Shown here piece after piece: positions 40,256 to 49,657 of a DNA stretch of 64,000 bases (positions are counted from its first letter, which is position 1; the number at the start of each line of letters is the position of its first letter). This stretch comes from an uncultured Bacteroidales bacterium. GTDB lineage: Bacteria; Bacteroidota; Bacteroidia; Bacteroidales; ML635J-15. Location of the stretch: positions 49,009-113,008 of the forward strand of contig CALDKB010000017.1 of assembly GCA_937899245.1 (NCBI GenBank), in the 5' to 3' direction. A program made the position numbers and the translations under genes. The notes beneath the pieces were generated by a model. The model saw only the letters and a program-made list of their open reading frames with translations, had not been told where the DNA came from and did no database searches.

Positions 40256-42352
40256 TTAAAAAATAAATTTTCTATTGTCTATTAATTTCTGTTGGATATC
40301 TGCCGGCACTTTCTCGTATGAAGCGAACTCCATGCTGAAAATTGCTCGCCCAGAACTTAACGTCCTTAATGCTGTAATATAACCGAACTGCTCTGACAAA
40401 GGAACTCTTGCCTTTAATACCCTGTGCATACCTTTTGTGTCCATGCCTTCAATAACAGCTCTTCTTCTATTTAGGTCGGCACTAATATCGCCAAGGTATT
40501 CATCCGGAGTAAGAATTTCTATCTTCATTATTGGTTCAAGCAAAGCTGTCTTAATCATTCTTGAAGCCTCCTTGAAACAAATTCCTGCAGCTATCTTGAA
40601 AGAAAGTTCATCGCTATCTACAGGATGATAGGATCCGTCTATTAACTCTACCTTCATGTTGTGAATAGGATAACCAAGCATTGGACCGTTTGACATAGCC
40701 TCTTTAAATCCGGCCTCAACTCCTTTGACATATTCTGCAGGCAACTTATCTCCTTTAATCCTGTTAACAAAGACGAAACTGCATTCATCATCTTCTGCAG
40801 GACCGATCTTAACTGTAATATCGGCGAACTTTCCCTTTCCGCCAGTCTGCTTCTTGAAAACAAGATTATGCTGAATCTGGCTAAGGAAAGCTTCCTTGTA
40901 GTTAACCTGCTGCTTGCCCTGGATAATCTTAACGCCGAATTCCCTTACAAGACGGTCTATGATAATTTCTAGATGAAGTTCGCCCATACCGCTAATTAGC
41001 ATCTGTCCAGACATCTCGTCTATTCTAACGGCAAAAGTCGGATCCTCCTCCGACAGCTTTGCTAATGCGATATTTAACTTCTCTATTTCAGCCTGAGACT
41101 GTGCTTCCACGGCAATCGAGATTACAGGCTCGGGGAACTTCATCCTCTCCAAGACTATAGGTTTTCGCTCATCACATAAAGTATCGCCAGTAAAAACATC
41201 CTTCAAACCAACAACCGCACAAATGTCGCCAGCCTCAACTGCCTCGATTTGATTTTGCTTATTGGAATGCATCTGGAAGATTCTTGTAACCCTTTCCTTA
41301 TGTCCTGTTCTGACGTTATAAAGCATATCTCCAGTCTTAATTGTTCCGCTATAAATTCTCAAATAAGAAAGTTTTCCTACAAAAGAACTTGCTGCAATTT
41401 TGAAACACATAGCTGCAAGCGGACCATTTGCATCGGAAGTTCTGCTTATTATTTCTTCGGTTTTGGGATGGATACCACTTATTGCCTTTATGTCGAGTGG
41501 AGACGGAAGATATTCGCATATTGCATCAAGCAACAGCTGAATACCTTTGTTTTTGAATGCAGAACCGCAAAATACCGGAACGCATTTTTCCGCAATTACT
41601 GCAGAACGGAGAACCTGCTTCACTTCGCTGACAGAAACGCTATTTCTATCTTCGAGGAATTTCTCCATTAGATTGTCATCGAATTCAACAACAGTTTCCA
41701 GCAGTCTCTCGCGATACTCTTCAACTTCAGCCTTCATCGAATCTGGTACAGCGACCTCTTCAAACTTAACGCCCAAAGATTCTTCATCCCAAGCGTAAGC
41801 TTTATTCTCTAACAAGTCCACTACGCCAGAAAAAGAGTCGCCTTCGCCAATTGGCAACTGCATTGCAAGAGGATTAGCCCCAAGCTTTTTCTCAATTTGC
41901 TGAAGTACACCGACAAAATCAGCGCCTGTCCTATCCATCTTGTTAACAAAAGCAAGACGAGGAACATTGTACTTGTTTGCCTGATGCCAAACCGTTTCGC
42001 TTTGAGGTTCTACACCGCCCACTGCGCAAAAGACAGCGACTGCGCCATCAAGAACTCTCAGAGACCTTTCGACCTCCACAGTAAAATCAACATGACCAGG
42101 AGTATCAATGATATTAATCTTGTATTCCTTATCATTTGTTTTCCACAATGTAGTTGTAGCTGCGGAAGTAATTGTAATGCCTCTTTCCTGTTCCTGGGCC
42201 ATCCAGTCCATGGTAGCCGTTCCCTCATGAACTTCGCCGATCTTGTAGTTCACACCGGTATAATAAAGTATACGCTCAGTAGTCGTTGTTTTACCAGCGT
42301 CTATGTGAGCCATTATACCGATGTTTCTAGTATTTTCAAGTTCGAAGTTCAT
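40256..42352 (-). CDS. fusA: Elongation factor G
   Basis: Translocation GTPase of 698 residues. G1 [12 protein letters not shown], switch [15 protein letters not shown]3 [13 protein letters not shown] and G4 [11 protein letters not shown] are all intact; domain IV has the usual [20 protein letters not shown] segment. Its place between rpsG and rpsJ marks it as the main EF-G rather than the GTPase-independent EF-G2 paralogue reported in gut Bacteroidota, though only an alignment could settle this. Confidence 0.97.
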   Translation of the reverse strand: MNFELENTRNIGIMAHIDAGKTTTTERILYYTGVNYKIGEVHEGTATMDWMAQEQERGITITSAATTTLWKTNDKEYKINIIDTPGHVDFTVEVERSLRVLDGAVAVFCAVGGVEPQSETVWHQANKYNVPRLAFVNKMDRTGADFVGVLQQIEKKLGANPLAMQLPIGEGDSFSGVVDLLENKAYAWDEESLGVKFEEVAVPDSMKAEVEEYRERLLETVVEFDDNLMEKFLEDRNSVSVSEVKQVLRSAVIAEKCVPVFCGSAFKNKGIQLLLDAICEYLPSPLDIKAISGIHPKTEEIISRTSDANGPLAAMCFKIAASSFVGKLSYLRIYSGTIKTGDMLYNVRTGHKERVTRIFQMHSNKQNQIEAVEAGDICAVVGLKDVFTGDTLCDERKPIVLERMKFPEPVISIAVEAQSQAEIEKLNIALAKLSEEDPTFAVRIDEMSGQMLISGMGELHLEIIIDRLVREFGVKIIQGKQQVNYKEAFLSQIQHNLVFKKQTGGKGKFADITVKIGPAEDDECSFVFVNRIKGDKLPAEYVKGVEAGFKEAMSNGPMLGYPIHNMKVELIDGSYHPVDSDELSFKIAAGICFKEASRMIKTALLEPIMKIEILTPDEYLGDISADLNRRRAVIEGMDTKGMHRVLKARVPLSEQFGYITALRTLSSGRAIFSMEFASYEKVPADIQQKLIDNRKFIF

Positions 42353-42369
42353 GAACCCGGAGAGTAAAA

Positions 42370-42846
42370 TTAAAATTTAAAATGAGAGAACGCCTTGTTA
42401 GCTTCAGCCATTCTGTGAGTATCTTCTTTCTTCTTGAAAGCAGAACCTTCGCAGTTGTATGCAGCTATAATTTCAGCACACAACTTGTCGGCCATTGACT
42501 TTCCTGCGCGCTTGCGTGCGAAAGACAACATCCACTTGTGACTGATTGAGATCTTTCTGTCAGCACGAATTTCAGTAGGAACCTGGAATGTTGCACCACC
42601 GATTCTACGGCTCTTAACTTCTACAGATGGAGTGATATTATCCAAAGCTTTCTTCCAAATTTCCAATGGAGTTTCTTCGCTATCCTTCATCTTCATTCCG
42701 ATAAGATCCATACATTCATAAAAAATCTTGAATGAAGTAGATTTCTTACCATCCCACATCATGTCGTTTACAAAACGAGTTACTCGTACATCGTTATACT
42801 TAGGATCTGGTAAAATCGTTCTTTTTCTTGGTTTAGATTTTCTCAT
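42370..42846 (-). CDS. rpsG: 30S ribosomal protein S7
   Basis: Head assembly protein, 158 residues, with [20 protein letters not shown] and [19 protein letters not shown]. Normal str-operon position, 17 bases before fusA. Confidence 0.97.
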   Translation of the reverse strand: MRKSKPRKRTILPDPKYNDVRVTRFVNDMMWDGKKSTSFKIFYECMDLIGMKMKDSEETPLEIWKKALDNITPSVEVKSRRIGGATFQVPTEIRADRKISISHKWMLSFARKRAGKSMADKLCAEIIAAYNCEGSAFKKKEDTHRMAEANKAFSHFKF

Positions 42847-42869
42847 CTCTATTTATTTCTTTTTACTAA

Positions 42870-43262
42870 TTATTTCTTTGCAGCAGCTTTTGCCTTCGGT
42901 CTCTTAGTTCCATATTTAGAACGTCTCTGTGTACGGCCGTCAACACCGGCAGCATCCAAACCGCCTCTTACGATATGATATCTTACACCTGGCAAGTCCT
43001 TTACTCTACCACCACGAACCATTACGATCGAGTGTTCCTGTAAATTGTGACCTTCACCCGGTATGTAAGCGTTGACTTCCTTACCGTTAGTTAATCTTAC
43101 TCTGGCAACCTTACGCATTGCTGAGTTTGGCTTCTTAGGTGTTGTTGTGTATACTCTCGTACAAACACCTCTTCTCTGAGGGCATGAATCCAATGCAGGA
43201 GATTTACTCTTGTCAACTGCAACGTATCTGCCTTTCCTTACTAATTGCTGTATTGTTGGCAT
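42870..43262 (-). CDS. rpsL: 30S ribosomal protein S12
   Basis: Decoding-centre protein and first gene of the superoperon; 130 residues. [19 protein letters not shown] and [18 protein letters not shown] carry the wild-type lysines of the streptomycin-resistance positions. A Lys/Ala tail ([11 protein letters not shown]) ends the protein. A clear promoter lies 60 bases upstream. Confidence 0.98.
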   Translation of the reverse strand: MPTIQQLVRKGRYVAVDKSKSPALDSCPQRRGVCTRVYTTTPKKPNSAMRKVARVRLTNGKEVNAYIPGEGHNLQEHSIVMVRGGRVKDLPGVRYHIVRGGLDAAGVDGRTQRRSKYGTKRPKAKAAAKK

Positions 43263-43321
43263 AAATAACCTATTTGTTTTTAAATAATTTTACTCTAATT
43301 TTGTTTATAAAATTTGGACTG

Positions 43322-43352
43322 CAAAGGTAGGTTATTTTTTCTTTTCAACAAT
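43322..43352 (-). promoter_or_regulatory. Promoter of the ribosomal superoperon
   Basis: Minus strand: ATTG, 19 bases, then TACCTTTG, an exact fit to the Bacteroidota TTTG-(19-21)-TAnnTTTG promoter with one change in the -33 box. The leader to rpsL would be about 55 bases. The remainder of the gap up to 43532 holds only AT-rich sequence in which I see no gene. Confidence 0.75.
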
Positions 43353-43532
43353 ACAACTTTTTTATTTTTTTTTATTTTTATTTCGCAACTGTAAATAAAA
43401 TTATCAACAAGACTTAATTTCCTTTTAAACATCTGATAATAACTCCACTAATTTGCCGTCAAAAAAATATTATCAACAACATCAAATATCATTTTATTTT
43501 ATCGCATCTGCAATCATATTTACAAATAATAT

Positions 43533-43540
43533 TACCTTTG
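43533..43540 (+). promoter_or_regulatory. -7 promoter element of the beta-helix-like lipoprotein gene
   Basis: TACCTTTG, 23 bases before the chosen ATG; no convincing -33 box. It rules out an upstream ATG at 43453 as start. Confidence 0.5.
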
Positions 43541-43563
43541 TAAAAACCATATTAGAAACAAAA

Positions 43564-44655
43564 ATGTACTCGAACAGATTTTGTCTTATTATATTATTAA
43601 TAGGTATAGTTTATTTTTCAGCCTGCGATCTGGAGAATCCGACGCCTACTGGCACCACAACGATTTCATCTGACATCACCTCTGAAACAACCTGGCAAAA
43701 CGATGTGACATATATTATTGACAAGGAGAATTTGTATATCAGCAATACACTGACTATAGAACCTGGAACCACAATAAAATTCACTTCCGGCTCCAACATC
43801 ATTTTAAGGAGGAACGGTGCAATTATAGCCAAAGGAACTCCTGCAAAACCTATTGTTTTCACATCAATCAAGGATGACAAGCACGGCGGGGAGTCAAACT
43901 CCGACGGCGACAGCACAATACCGGGTGCTGGTGACTGGGGCTACATAGACCTGTACGGCACTATGGAATCAGAGTTTGAAAACTGCTATTTCCTTTATGG
44001 TGGCCGTGACATTACCAATCCTGCTACCGTTGACGTTTCTTCAGAAGCTAAAGCAATTTTTAACAATTGCATTTTTGCATACAACTCAGGCAGCATTATG
44101 AACAACATCTTTGTCGGTGCCCTAAATGCATCTAACGCCAACAAGGAAACACAAATAACCAACTGCAAGTTCTACGGAAACAAAGTCCCTCTGACAATCA
44201 ATGCGGAAATGAGCATCGACAACACAAACTCGTTCTCAAACGAAGGTCTTTCAAACATTTGCAACGGAATCTTCGTTAACGGTGAGAACATTGATTGCAA
44301 CGTATCATGGACAGAAAACGAAATCGCATTCGTCATAACTTCCTCCGACTTGAAAATTGGAGTAGGCGAAACACTGACCCTTGGCGACAACGTTGTTTTA
44401 AAGTTCTGCGAAAACTCATCCATGACGGTTCTTTCCGGAGAAGACGGCCTGATTAACCACAATGGCAACGGAGTATTCTTCACATCAATAAAAGACGACG
44501 AACACAAAGGCGACACCAATGGCGATGGCAACGCCACAGAACCACGAAATGCCGACTGGACAGGAATTTACCTTGACTGCTGGAAAGCTACATACGGCTA
44601 CGCGCAATGGGATAACATTCTATATAATAACCCGCAGGCAATAGTGGTCAAGTAG
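43564..44655 (+). CDS. Beta-helix-like surface lipoprotein
   Basis: Lipobox YFSACDL sets a lipid anchor near residue 20 of 363. The body has repeated strand-turn units (TLTIEPGTTIKFTSGSNIIL, then FENCYFLYGG, FNNCIFAYNSG and ITNCKFYGN) as in right-handed beta-helices of the pectate-lyase or NosD type. Two matched Asp/Gly-rich segments, FTSIKDDKHGGESNSDGDS and FTSIKDDEHKGDTNGDGNA, resemble calcium-binding DxDxDG loops. No catalytic residues can be named. The start codon of uvrC follows two bases after its stop, so the pair is cotranscribed although the functions seem unrelated. Confidence 0.75.
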   Translation: MYSNRFCLIILLIGIVYFSACDLENPTPTGTTTISSDITSETTWQNDVTYIIDKENLYISNTLTIEPGTTIKFTSGSNIILRRNGAIIAKGTPAKPIVFTSIKDDKHGGESNSDGDSTIPGAGDWGYIDLYGTMESEFENCYFLYGGRDITNPATVDVSSEAKAIFNNCIFAYNSGSIMNNIFVGALNASNANKETQITNCKFYGNKVPLTINAEMSIDNTNSFSNEGLSNICNGIFVNGENIDCNVSWTENEIAFVITSSDLKIGVGETLTLGDNVVLKFCENSSMTVLSGEDGLINHNGNGVFFTSIKDDEHKGDTNGDGNATEPRNADWTGIYLDCWKATYGYAQWDNILYNNPQAIVVK

Positions 44656-44657
44656 AT

Positions 44658-46451
44658 ATGAACACAAGCGAACATGTTGCCGCCATTGTCCGCGCTTTGC
44701 CCAAAGCACCGGGAGTATACAAATACTTCAACAAAGATGGTATTATCATATACGTCGGCAAAGCAAAAAACCTAAGGAACAGAGTTAGTTCATACTTCAT
44801 TTCAAACAACCTCAACAGAAAAACCCAAATTCTTGTCAGCCAAATTTGCGACATTCAATTTGCCGTCGTCGACAGCGAAAGCGAAGCCCTTCTGCTTGAA
44901 AATGTCTTGATAAAAGAATTGCAACCTAAATACAACATTCTCCTTAAAGATGACAAAACTTATCCTTGGGTATGCATAACAGACGAAGAATTTCCAAGAA
45001 TCCTGTATACGCGTCAGAAAAACAACAGCGGTGAATATTTCGGACCATTTTCTTCCATTCACACTATCAAGACACTTCTTGCCCTTATACAGCAGCTATT
45101 CCCTATCCGCTCATGCAAGCACAACCTTAGCGAAGCCGCCATTAACAACGGAAAATTCGACATCTGTCTCGACTATCATATCGGCAACTGCCTTGGTCCG
45201 TGCATCGGAAAAGTCGACAAGCTCCAATACGAATCCTTTATTTCAAACGCAAGGAAAATCCTGAGGGGCGACTTGCATCTTGTATACGACCTCATCAAGG
45301 AAAAAATGCAGAATCATGCAAAAAAATTGGAATTCGAGGAAGCGTCAAAAATGAAACAGAAGCTGGATATCCTTGAAACCTACAGAAGCAAATCAACTGT
45401 GGTAAACACCAACATCTCAAATATTGAAGCATTCGGATTTGCAAAGGACATCGGCTCATGCTACATAAGTTACTTGAGAATACAAGGTGGCCAGATAATC
45501 GCAACTCATTCTGTTGAAATTAAAAAGAGAATTGAAGAAACCGACGAAGACATTCTCGCATATGCAGTAGTAGATATTCGCGAAATGCTAAATAGCAAGG
45601 TAGGCACAGTAATACTACCTTTTAAAATAGACTTTGAAATTGAAGGCATAAACTTCGAATACCCACAGAAAGGCGACAAGAATAAGATTCTAGATTTGGC
45701 TAATAGAAACGCAAAGTTTTATATGCTTGAAAAACACAAGCAAGTAGAAGACAAGGATCCGGAAAAGAACACATTGCGAAAACTAGAGACTCTAAAGGCC
45801 GACTTGATGATGAACGAACTTCCTGTTCATATTGAATGTTTCGACAATTCCAATATACAAGGGACCAATCCTGTTGCTTCGTGCGTGGTTTTCAAAAACG
45901 CCAAACCCTCGAAAAAGGACTACAGGCATTTCAACATAAAGACCGTAGTTGGAGCAAATGACTTTGCATCCATGCAAGAAATAATTCATCGCCGCTACAA
46001 AAGACTACTCGACGAAGGAGAGCCATTGCCACAACTGATTGTAGTCGACGGGGGAAAAGTTCAGTTGTCGTTTGCCGTAAAAAGTCTCGAGGAGCTTGGC
46101 CTTATCGGCAAAGTGACAATCATAGGCATAGCAAAACGTTTGGAGGAGATATTCTTCCCGGGAGATGAAGTTCCATTGTACTTAGACAAGAATTCTGAAT
46201 CGTTAAAAATTATCCAGCAAGCACGCGACGAGGCACATCGATTTGGAATTACTTTCCACCGCAAGAAACGCTCCGACAATTTCCTCAAGAGCGAACTCGA
46301 CGACATAAAGGGCATAGGCCCCAAGACAAAGGAAACACTGCTAAAGGAATTCAAAACCGTAAACGGAATAAAGGAGGCAAGCAAAGAAAAGCTGACAGAA
46401 ACATTAGGTGCGGCGAAGGCAGAAATTATATACGGGTATTTTCACAAATAG
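44658..46451 (+). CDS. uvrC: UvrABC system protein C (excinuclease subunit)
   Basis: Makes both incisions in nucleotide excision repair. Domain order is complete over 597 residues: GIY-YIG nuclease (GVYKYFNKDGIIIYVGKAKNLRNR, around 15-40), a cysteine-containing segment (CLDYHIGNCLGPCIGK), the UvrB-binding UVR motif (KKLEFEEASKMKQKLDIL near 220), the RNase H-like nuclease half (HIECFDNSNIQGTNPVAS and VDGGKVQL) and C-terminal helix-hairpin-helix (DDIKGIGPKTKETLL). Start and length are standard. Confidence 0.97.
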   Translation: MNTSEHVAAIVRALPKAPGVYKYFNKDGIIIYVGKAKNLRNRVSSYFISNNLNRKTQILVSQICDIQFAVVDSESEALLLENVLIKELQPKYNILLKDDKTYPWVCITDEEFPRILYTRQKNNSGEYFGPFSSIHTIKTLLALIQQLFPIRSCKHNLSEAAINNGKFDICLDYHIGNCLGPCIGKVDKLQYESFISNARKILRGDLHLVYDLIKEKMQNHAKKLEFEEASKMKQKLDILETYRSKSTVVNTNISNIEAFGFAKDIGSCYISYLRIQGGQIIATHSVEIKKRIEETDEDILAYAVVDIREMLNSKVGTVILPFKIDFEIEGINFEYPQKGDKNKILDLANRNAKFYMLEKHKQVEDKDPEKNTLRKLETLKADLMMNELPVHIECFDNSNIQGTNPVASCVVFKNAKPSKKDYRHFNIKTVVGANDFASMQEIIHRRYKRLLDEGEPLPQLIVVDGGKVQLSFAVKSLEELGLIGKVTIIGIAKRLEEIFFPGDEVPLYLDKNSESLKIIQQARDEAHRFGITFHRKKRSDNFLKSELDDIKGIGPKTKETLLKEFKTVNGIKEASKEKLTETLGAAKAEIIYGYFHK

Positions 46452-46564
46452 ATAATTCAAAAATTTAAGGATTTGCTGGCTAACAAAATCCATTCATAGC
46501 GTGCTTAGAACTTAATATTTTTCGCTTCCGAGCTGGCTATAGACGGAAAATATTATCTGTCTTC

Positions 46565-46596
46565 AAAAAAACAGCAGTCGACTATTTGCCGACTGC
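46565..46596 (-). terminator. Intrinsic terminator of the FISUMP gene
   Basis: On the minus strand GCAGTCG and CGACTGC pair perfectly around a 9-base loop and TTTTTT follows two bases later. It lies 44 bases past the FISUMP stop and also ends the gap after uvrC, where I see no other feature. Confidence 0.8.
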
Positions 46597-46639
46597 CGTT
46601 CTTGCATTTTACTTAAATATAATAATCGTATATTCGTTT

Positions 46640-48091
46640 TTAATCGCGAACGCAACGAACACCCATAGCACGAGCCTTACCATAATTAGTTTTGTTAACA
46701 TATGCATTATTATAGTAAATGCTACGATCGAAAACACTACCACTATCATACTCAGTAGCACTCCAGTAAGGAGCATCTAAACCGAAATTTTCAAAGGTTG
46801 CTCCTGAAGCATTATAGCAACCAGCAGGTAACGCTCCAAAACCTGTGTTGTTGTTGTCTGCTGGCATGTTGCCTACAGCACAAGCGGTTGTGCTACTGCT
46901 CCAGCCATTAGTAGAAGCCAATGATTTGCCGATTTTTAATGCCGCAGCATCACATTGGTACTCGCTATGCGAACTCAAATAGTCAGTAAGCTGCGTCCAC
47001 TCCGCATCGCTCGGCAAATGCCAGCCATTGGGACAAATACCCTGCACACCGCTTGGATTTGCACTGCTGCTACTTGCACCATTCATTGCTGCCGGCCAGT
47101 TGTATAGATAACCGTATGTAGGGACATTGCTCTCCACACCATTGGGGTAATAGCGGTACTTTGTTGTTGTGCTTGTCGTACTGCCTAACGCTATGCTCCC
47201 TACATAACGCAGATTCTCTGCCATCCACGTCATACCTCCAATGCTCACAGCATTATAAACGTTACCGTCCCTCGAATCAGTAAAATTGGCAGTCCACTGC
47301 GCATACAATGTTATATTTTGCCAGATTGAAATTTCCTGTCCATTACGATAAGTAGCACCCGAACCATCTGCCGACGTGTTCCAGCCAACAAAATAGGCGC
47401 TAGCATTGCTATATTCAAAATCAAACAATGCTTGGGATACGCCTGGAGTAAAGTGCTGGGGCATCATTTCTCCGTTGCCGCCATTGGCATCGAACGTTAC
47501 TATATACGAGGACGGAATAGTGACACCAGTCGCGCCAACAGCCTCCGCAATCGAATCCACTCTCGCTACCAAAACATCAAAATCAGGCTTATTAAGTATC
47601 TGGCTCACTCCGCTTGTCGCATTCCAGTCGGCATTTACTTGAGCAGGAATATCGGCTGATGTAATAAATCCGCTCACATCGGGAACATTTCCAGCCGTAT
47701 GCGCATACATCGCATACGGAACTGCAAGCAACTGGCTCACACCTATAATATCATAGTCATTGCCACCGTTAACATCGGTTTCGGTCTTTACAAAATACGG
47801 ACCGTTAGCCCAGTTGATTGCTGAAAAGTCATCGCTGCCTGTGCCGTTGCCTATCTCTATCGAAACCAAGCCGTTGGCATTGGTCGTTGCCGAATGGGTT
47901 TCTGTATAGACTACTGTTCCACTAACATTTCCCTGCAAGATGCTGACTCGCATCGAAACCTGTTGGTTTACAACTAAATTGTTGTCGCTTCCGCGAACCA
48001 CCGCCTGATAACTCATCTTTTGCGGTACTTGTGTAAATGCCATTGCACTGATTATTAGGCAGAATACTACCAAAATGAAATTCTTCTTCAT
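46640..48091 (-). CDS. Secreted FISUMP-domain protein with InlB B-type repeat
   Basis: Signal peptide ending AMAFTQ, then an N-terminal region common in Bacteroidota surface proteins (KMSYQAVVRGSDNNLVVNQQ, AVPYAMYAHTAG), one Listeria-Bacteroides repeat (FDANGGNGEMMPQHF ... FVGWNTSADGSG ... ITLYAQW, about 200-268), and a C-terminal FISUMP domain (SIGGMTWMAENLRY, ICPNGWHLPSDAEWTQLTDY, PYWSATEYD) named from Fibrobacter succinogenes. These proteins are surface adhesin-like; no catalytic role is known. The T9SS-sorted gene precedes it with a 120-base gap that holds palindromes. Confidence 0.85.
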   Translation of the reverse strand: MKKNFILVVFCLIISAMAFTQVPQKMSYQAVVRGSDNNLVVNQQVSMRVSILQGNVSGTVVYTETHSATTNANGLVSIEIGNGTGSDDFSAINWANGPYFVKTETDVNGGNDYDIIGVSQLLAVPYAMYAHTAGNVPDVSGFITSADIPAQVNADWNATSGVSQILNKPDFDVLVARVDSIAEAVGATGVTIPSSYIVTFDANGGNGEMMPQHFTPGVSQALFDFEYSNASAYFVGWNTSADGSGATYRNGQEISIWQNITLYAQWTANFTDSRDGNVYNAVSIGGMTWMAENLRYVGSIALGSTTSTTTKYRYYPNGVESNVPTYGYLYNWPAAMNGASSSSANPSGVQGICPNGWHLPSDAEWTQLTDYLSSHSEYQCDAAALKIGKSLASTNGWSSSTTACAVGNMPADNNNTGFGALPAGCYNASGATFENFGLDAPYWSATEYDSGSVFDRSIYYNNAYVNKTNYGKARAMGVRCVRD

Positions 48092-48127
48092 TGTTCTTTA
48101 ATTTTAATTGTTTATTATTTTGTTACC

Positions 48128-48149
48128 AAGACACAAAATTTTGTGTCTT
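48128..48149. repeat. Perfect 22-bp palindrome between the two surface-protein genes
   Basis: AAGACACAAAA and TTTTGTGTCTT are exact inverted repeats with no spacer, 62 bases after the stop of the T9SS-sorted gene. No T-run follows on either strand, so it is more likely an operator or a mobile-repeat remnant than a terminator. Confidence 0.55.
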
Positions 48150-48156
48150 TACATTT

Positions 48157-48186
48157 TGTGGCGACGTTGCACGCAACGTCGCTACA
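48157..48186. repeat. REP-like palindrome, GCGACGTTGC type
   Basis: GCGACGTTGC, two bases, GCAACGTCGC, framed by TGTG and TACA so that the outer bases nearly pair too. It is GC-rich within AT-rich surroundings, as expected for a dispersed repetitive extragenic palindrome. A relative with the same outer CTACA lies at 49036-49070. Confidence 0.6.
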
Positions 48187-48211
48187 GATTGTTTCACTAA
48201 CAAATTGTCCA

Positions 48212-48688
48212 TTAATTTTTTACAACTTTAAATGTTTTCACCTCGTTTTTGCCTTTCGCTACACGGACAAAATATGTGGCGGAAGGCAATGATTGCATGT
48301 CAATGCTTGTATTGTCGGAAACAATCTGCTTTACATCTAATTGTTTTCCTGTTGCATCATACATAGTACAAACCAATCCGCTAATTTCGTCACCATCAAT
48401 CAAAAGATTCAAGAAATCGTTTGTTGGATTTGGAAATACCGACATCAAAATTCCCGATGCAACTGGATTTTGTACATCTGTAACATCATAAATCTCATAT
48501 GCCTGCTGCACACCTTCACTAAATTGTCCGCTAGCTCCAACATTGGCGGAATAGAACACCTGTCCGATTGTGTAACTTGCCGAACCTCCGCTTCCCGACG
48601 ATTCGCCACCCGAAGCGGCAACTGCGCTTTGCGCATGCGCACCGATGCCTGTCATCAGCACGCAGAAAAGAATAAAAATCTTTCTCAT
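48212..48688 (-). CDS. Small T9SS-sorted surface protein
   Basis: 158 residues from the chosen ATG: signal peptide ending AHAQS, a short Gly/Ser-rich stretch (GGESSGSGGSASYTIGQVFYS), then a type A sorting domain (VFPNPTNDFLNLLI, MYDATGKQLDVKQ, LPSATYFVRVAKG, TFKVVKN). An ATG five codons upstream (48703) is equally placed to start. Export through the type IX system is expected; the mature part before the sorting domain is under 60 residues. A structured leader precedes the gene. Confidence 0.8.
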   Translation of the reverse strand: MRKIFILFCVLMTGIGAHAQSAVAASGGESSGSGGSASYTIGQVFYSANVGASGQFSEGVQQAYEIYDVTDVQNPVASGILMSVFPNPTNDFLNLLIDGDEISGLVCTMYDATGKQLDVKQIVSDNTSIDMQSLPSATYFVRVAKGKNEVKTFKVVKN

Positions 48689-48703
48689 TGTTAAATTTTT
48701 CAT

Positions 48704-48880
48704 CGCTGCAAGCCCACAACAGCAGTTCTAAATAAACACAAATAAAAAAGTGGGCTTCGTTAACTCTTATCTGACTTGAGGTTCTCGCATACCTGTACAA
48801 CAAATAAGAAAAGCCCACGGATAAACCGCGAGCATTTTCACTTTTCTCTTGTTGTACCTAAAATTTGCGAGATTTCAAGC
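48704..48880 (-). ncRNA. Switch-like structured leader RNA of the T9SS/FISUMP genes
   Basis: Two exclusive folds are visible on the minus strand. Fold A is one long hairpin: 48875-48879/48775-48779 (CTTGA/TCAAG), 48866-48871/48784-48789 (CTCGCA/TGCGAG), 48849-48857/48795-48803 (nine pairs), 48841-48847/48807-48813 and apex 48826-48833/48813-48820 (GCTCGCGG/CCGTGGGC). Fold B pairs 48811-48818 GTGGGCTT with 48750-48757 AAGCCCAC, and 48801-48809 with 48765-48773, and is followed at once by TTTTTT (48744-48749), as in a terminator. A third GTGGGCTT lies at 48710-48717. This is attenuator logic, but no known riboswitch class is recognised. Confidence 0.5.
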
Positions 48881-49035
48881 CAAGAACAAAAGCAAAAACG
48901 CCTTTTTATTTTAATTACCAATCAAATATCTGTTTTATTTCATTGGCAAATGTTTTTATGCGTTATACATAAGGTTAAATTTCATGGGACAAATATAAGA
49001 AAAGAAATTGAAAGTTGAAAAGAAAAAAAGAATGT
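48881..49035. other. AT-rich intergenic stretch upstream of the structured leader
   Basis: Contains no convincing gene. An open frame crossing 48776-49018 on the plus strand runs through the hairpin arms and has no recognisable protein features. The start site of the leader RNA should lie here, but I find no exact TAnnTTTG element on the minus strand. Confidence 0.4.
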
Positions 49036-49070
49036 TTTTGTAGACTCGCAATGCATTGCGAGCTACAAAA
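49036..49070. repeat. REP-like palindrome, CTCGCAATGCATTGCGAG type
   Basis: TTTTGTAG, one base, an exact 18-bp palindrome, then CTACAAAA: 26 of the outer and inner bases pair in total. It lies in the gene-free stretch before the CvpA gene. The outer GTAG/CTAC ends resemble those of the palindrome at 48157-48186. Confidence 0.6.
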
Positions 49071-49189
49071 CGAATCGCCAATACAAAGAAGATTTTTCTC
49101 CTTTATCAAAAGCCCATTGTTGAGAAAAAACCAATTTTCAATAATCCAGACCTGCAGTTTCTCTTTATCTTGGCGAAAAATTTTCGGAT

Positions 49190-49657
49190 ATGAGTGCTGC
49201 CGACATTATCATCATCATAATAATAGTGTTCTTCGCTATTAAAGGTCTAATATGCGGACTAATAAAAGAAGCGGCTGGAATAGCAGCAATACTTGTCGGG
49301 CTATTCATAGCTGTAAATTTTTCCGGGTGGCTGACAAACTTTATCCAGGAAAAAGGATGGTTTGACCCGAAATATATCGAGATTATAAGTTTTACAATTA
49401 TATTCCTCGGTGTAATAATTTTAGTAATTGTTCTATCAAAACTACTGAACAAATTTGCAAACGCAATAAGCATACAATGGCTGAACAAACTGGCCGGATT
49501 AGCTTTTGGCTGCATAAAGGGGGCATTAATTGTCGCCGGCTCTTGCTACCTTATCGAACGCATTATCCAAAATTTCAGTTTAACAGATCAAGCCATCTTC
49601 GCTGATTCGAAAATTTACAACCAGCTACTGGAAGTATTTTGCAGAATATTCTTGTAA
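49190..49657 (+). CDS. CvpA family membrane protein
   Basis: 155 residues with four hydrophobic segments and the CvpA pattern: DIIIIIIIVFFAIKGLICGLIKE at the start and KLAGLAFGCIKGALIVAG in the second half. E. coli CvpA is needed for colicin V export and for deoxycholate tolerance; in Bacteroidota the role is not established. Single gene; a near-match TATCTTGG lies 17 bases before the ATG as a possible -7 element. Confidence 0.8.
   Translation: MSAADIIIIIIIVFFAIKGLICGLIKEAAGIAAILVGLFIAVNFSGWLTNFIQEKGWFDPKYIEIISFTIIFLGVIILVIVLSKLLNKFANAISIQWLNKLAGLAFGCIKGALIVAGSCYLIERIIQNFSLTDQAIFADSKIYNQLLEVFCRIFL

Noticed and set aside
40256..42352. EF-G2, the GTPase-independent paralogue of gut Bacteroidota
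   Set aside because: All GTPase motifs are intact and it sits in the str operon, so it is treated as the main EF-G.
25633..43262. Missing tuf and adk taken as a deletion in the ribosomal operon
   Set aside because: Lack of tuf after fusA and of adk after secY is normal gene order for Bacteroidota.
43453..43563. Longer N-terminus for the beta-helix-like lipoprotein
   Set aside because: It would contain the -7 element and bury the signal peptide and lipobox.
48128..48186. Ends of an insertion sequence
   Set aside because: The palindromes are short, there is no transposase frame between or near them, and no target-site duplication could be found.
48704..48880. 6S RNA
   Set aside because: The long hairpin is only about 105 nt, lacks a clear central bubble of the usual size, and is followed by a competing terminator-like pairing, which suits a cis-acting leader better.
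48776..49018. Open frame of 80 codons on the plus strand before the CvpA gene
   Set aside because: It crosses the paired arms of the structured leader, has no promoter and no recognisable protein motif.
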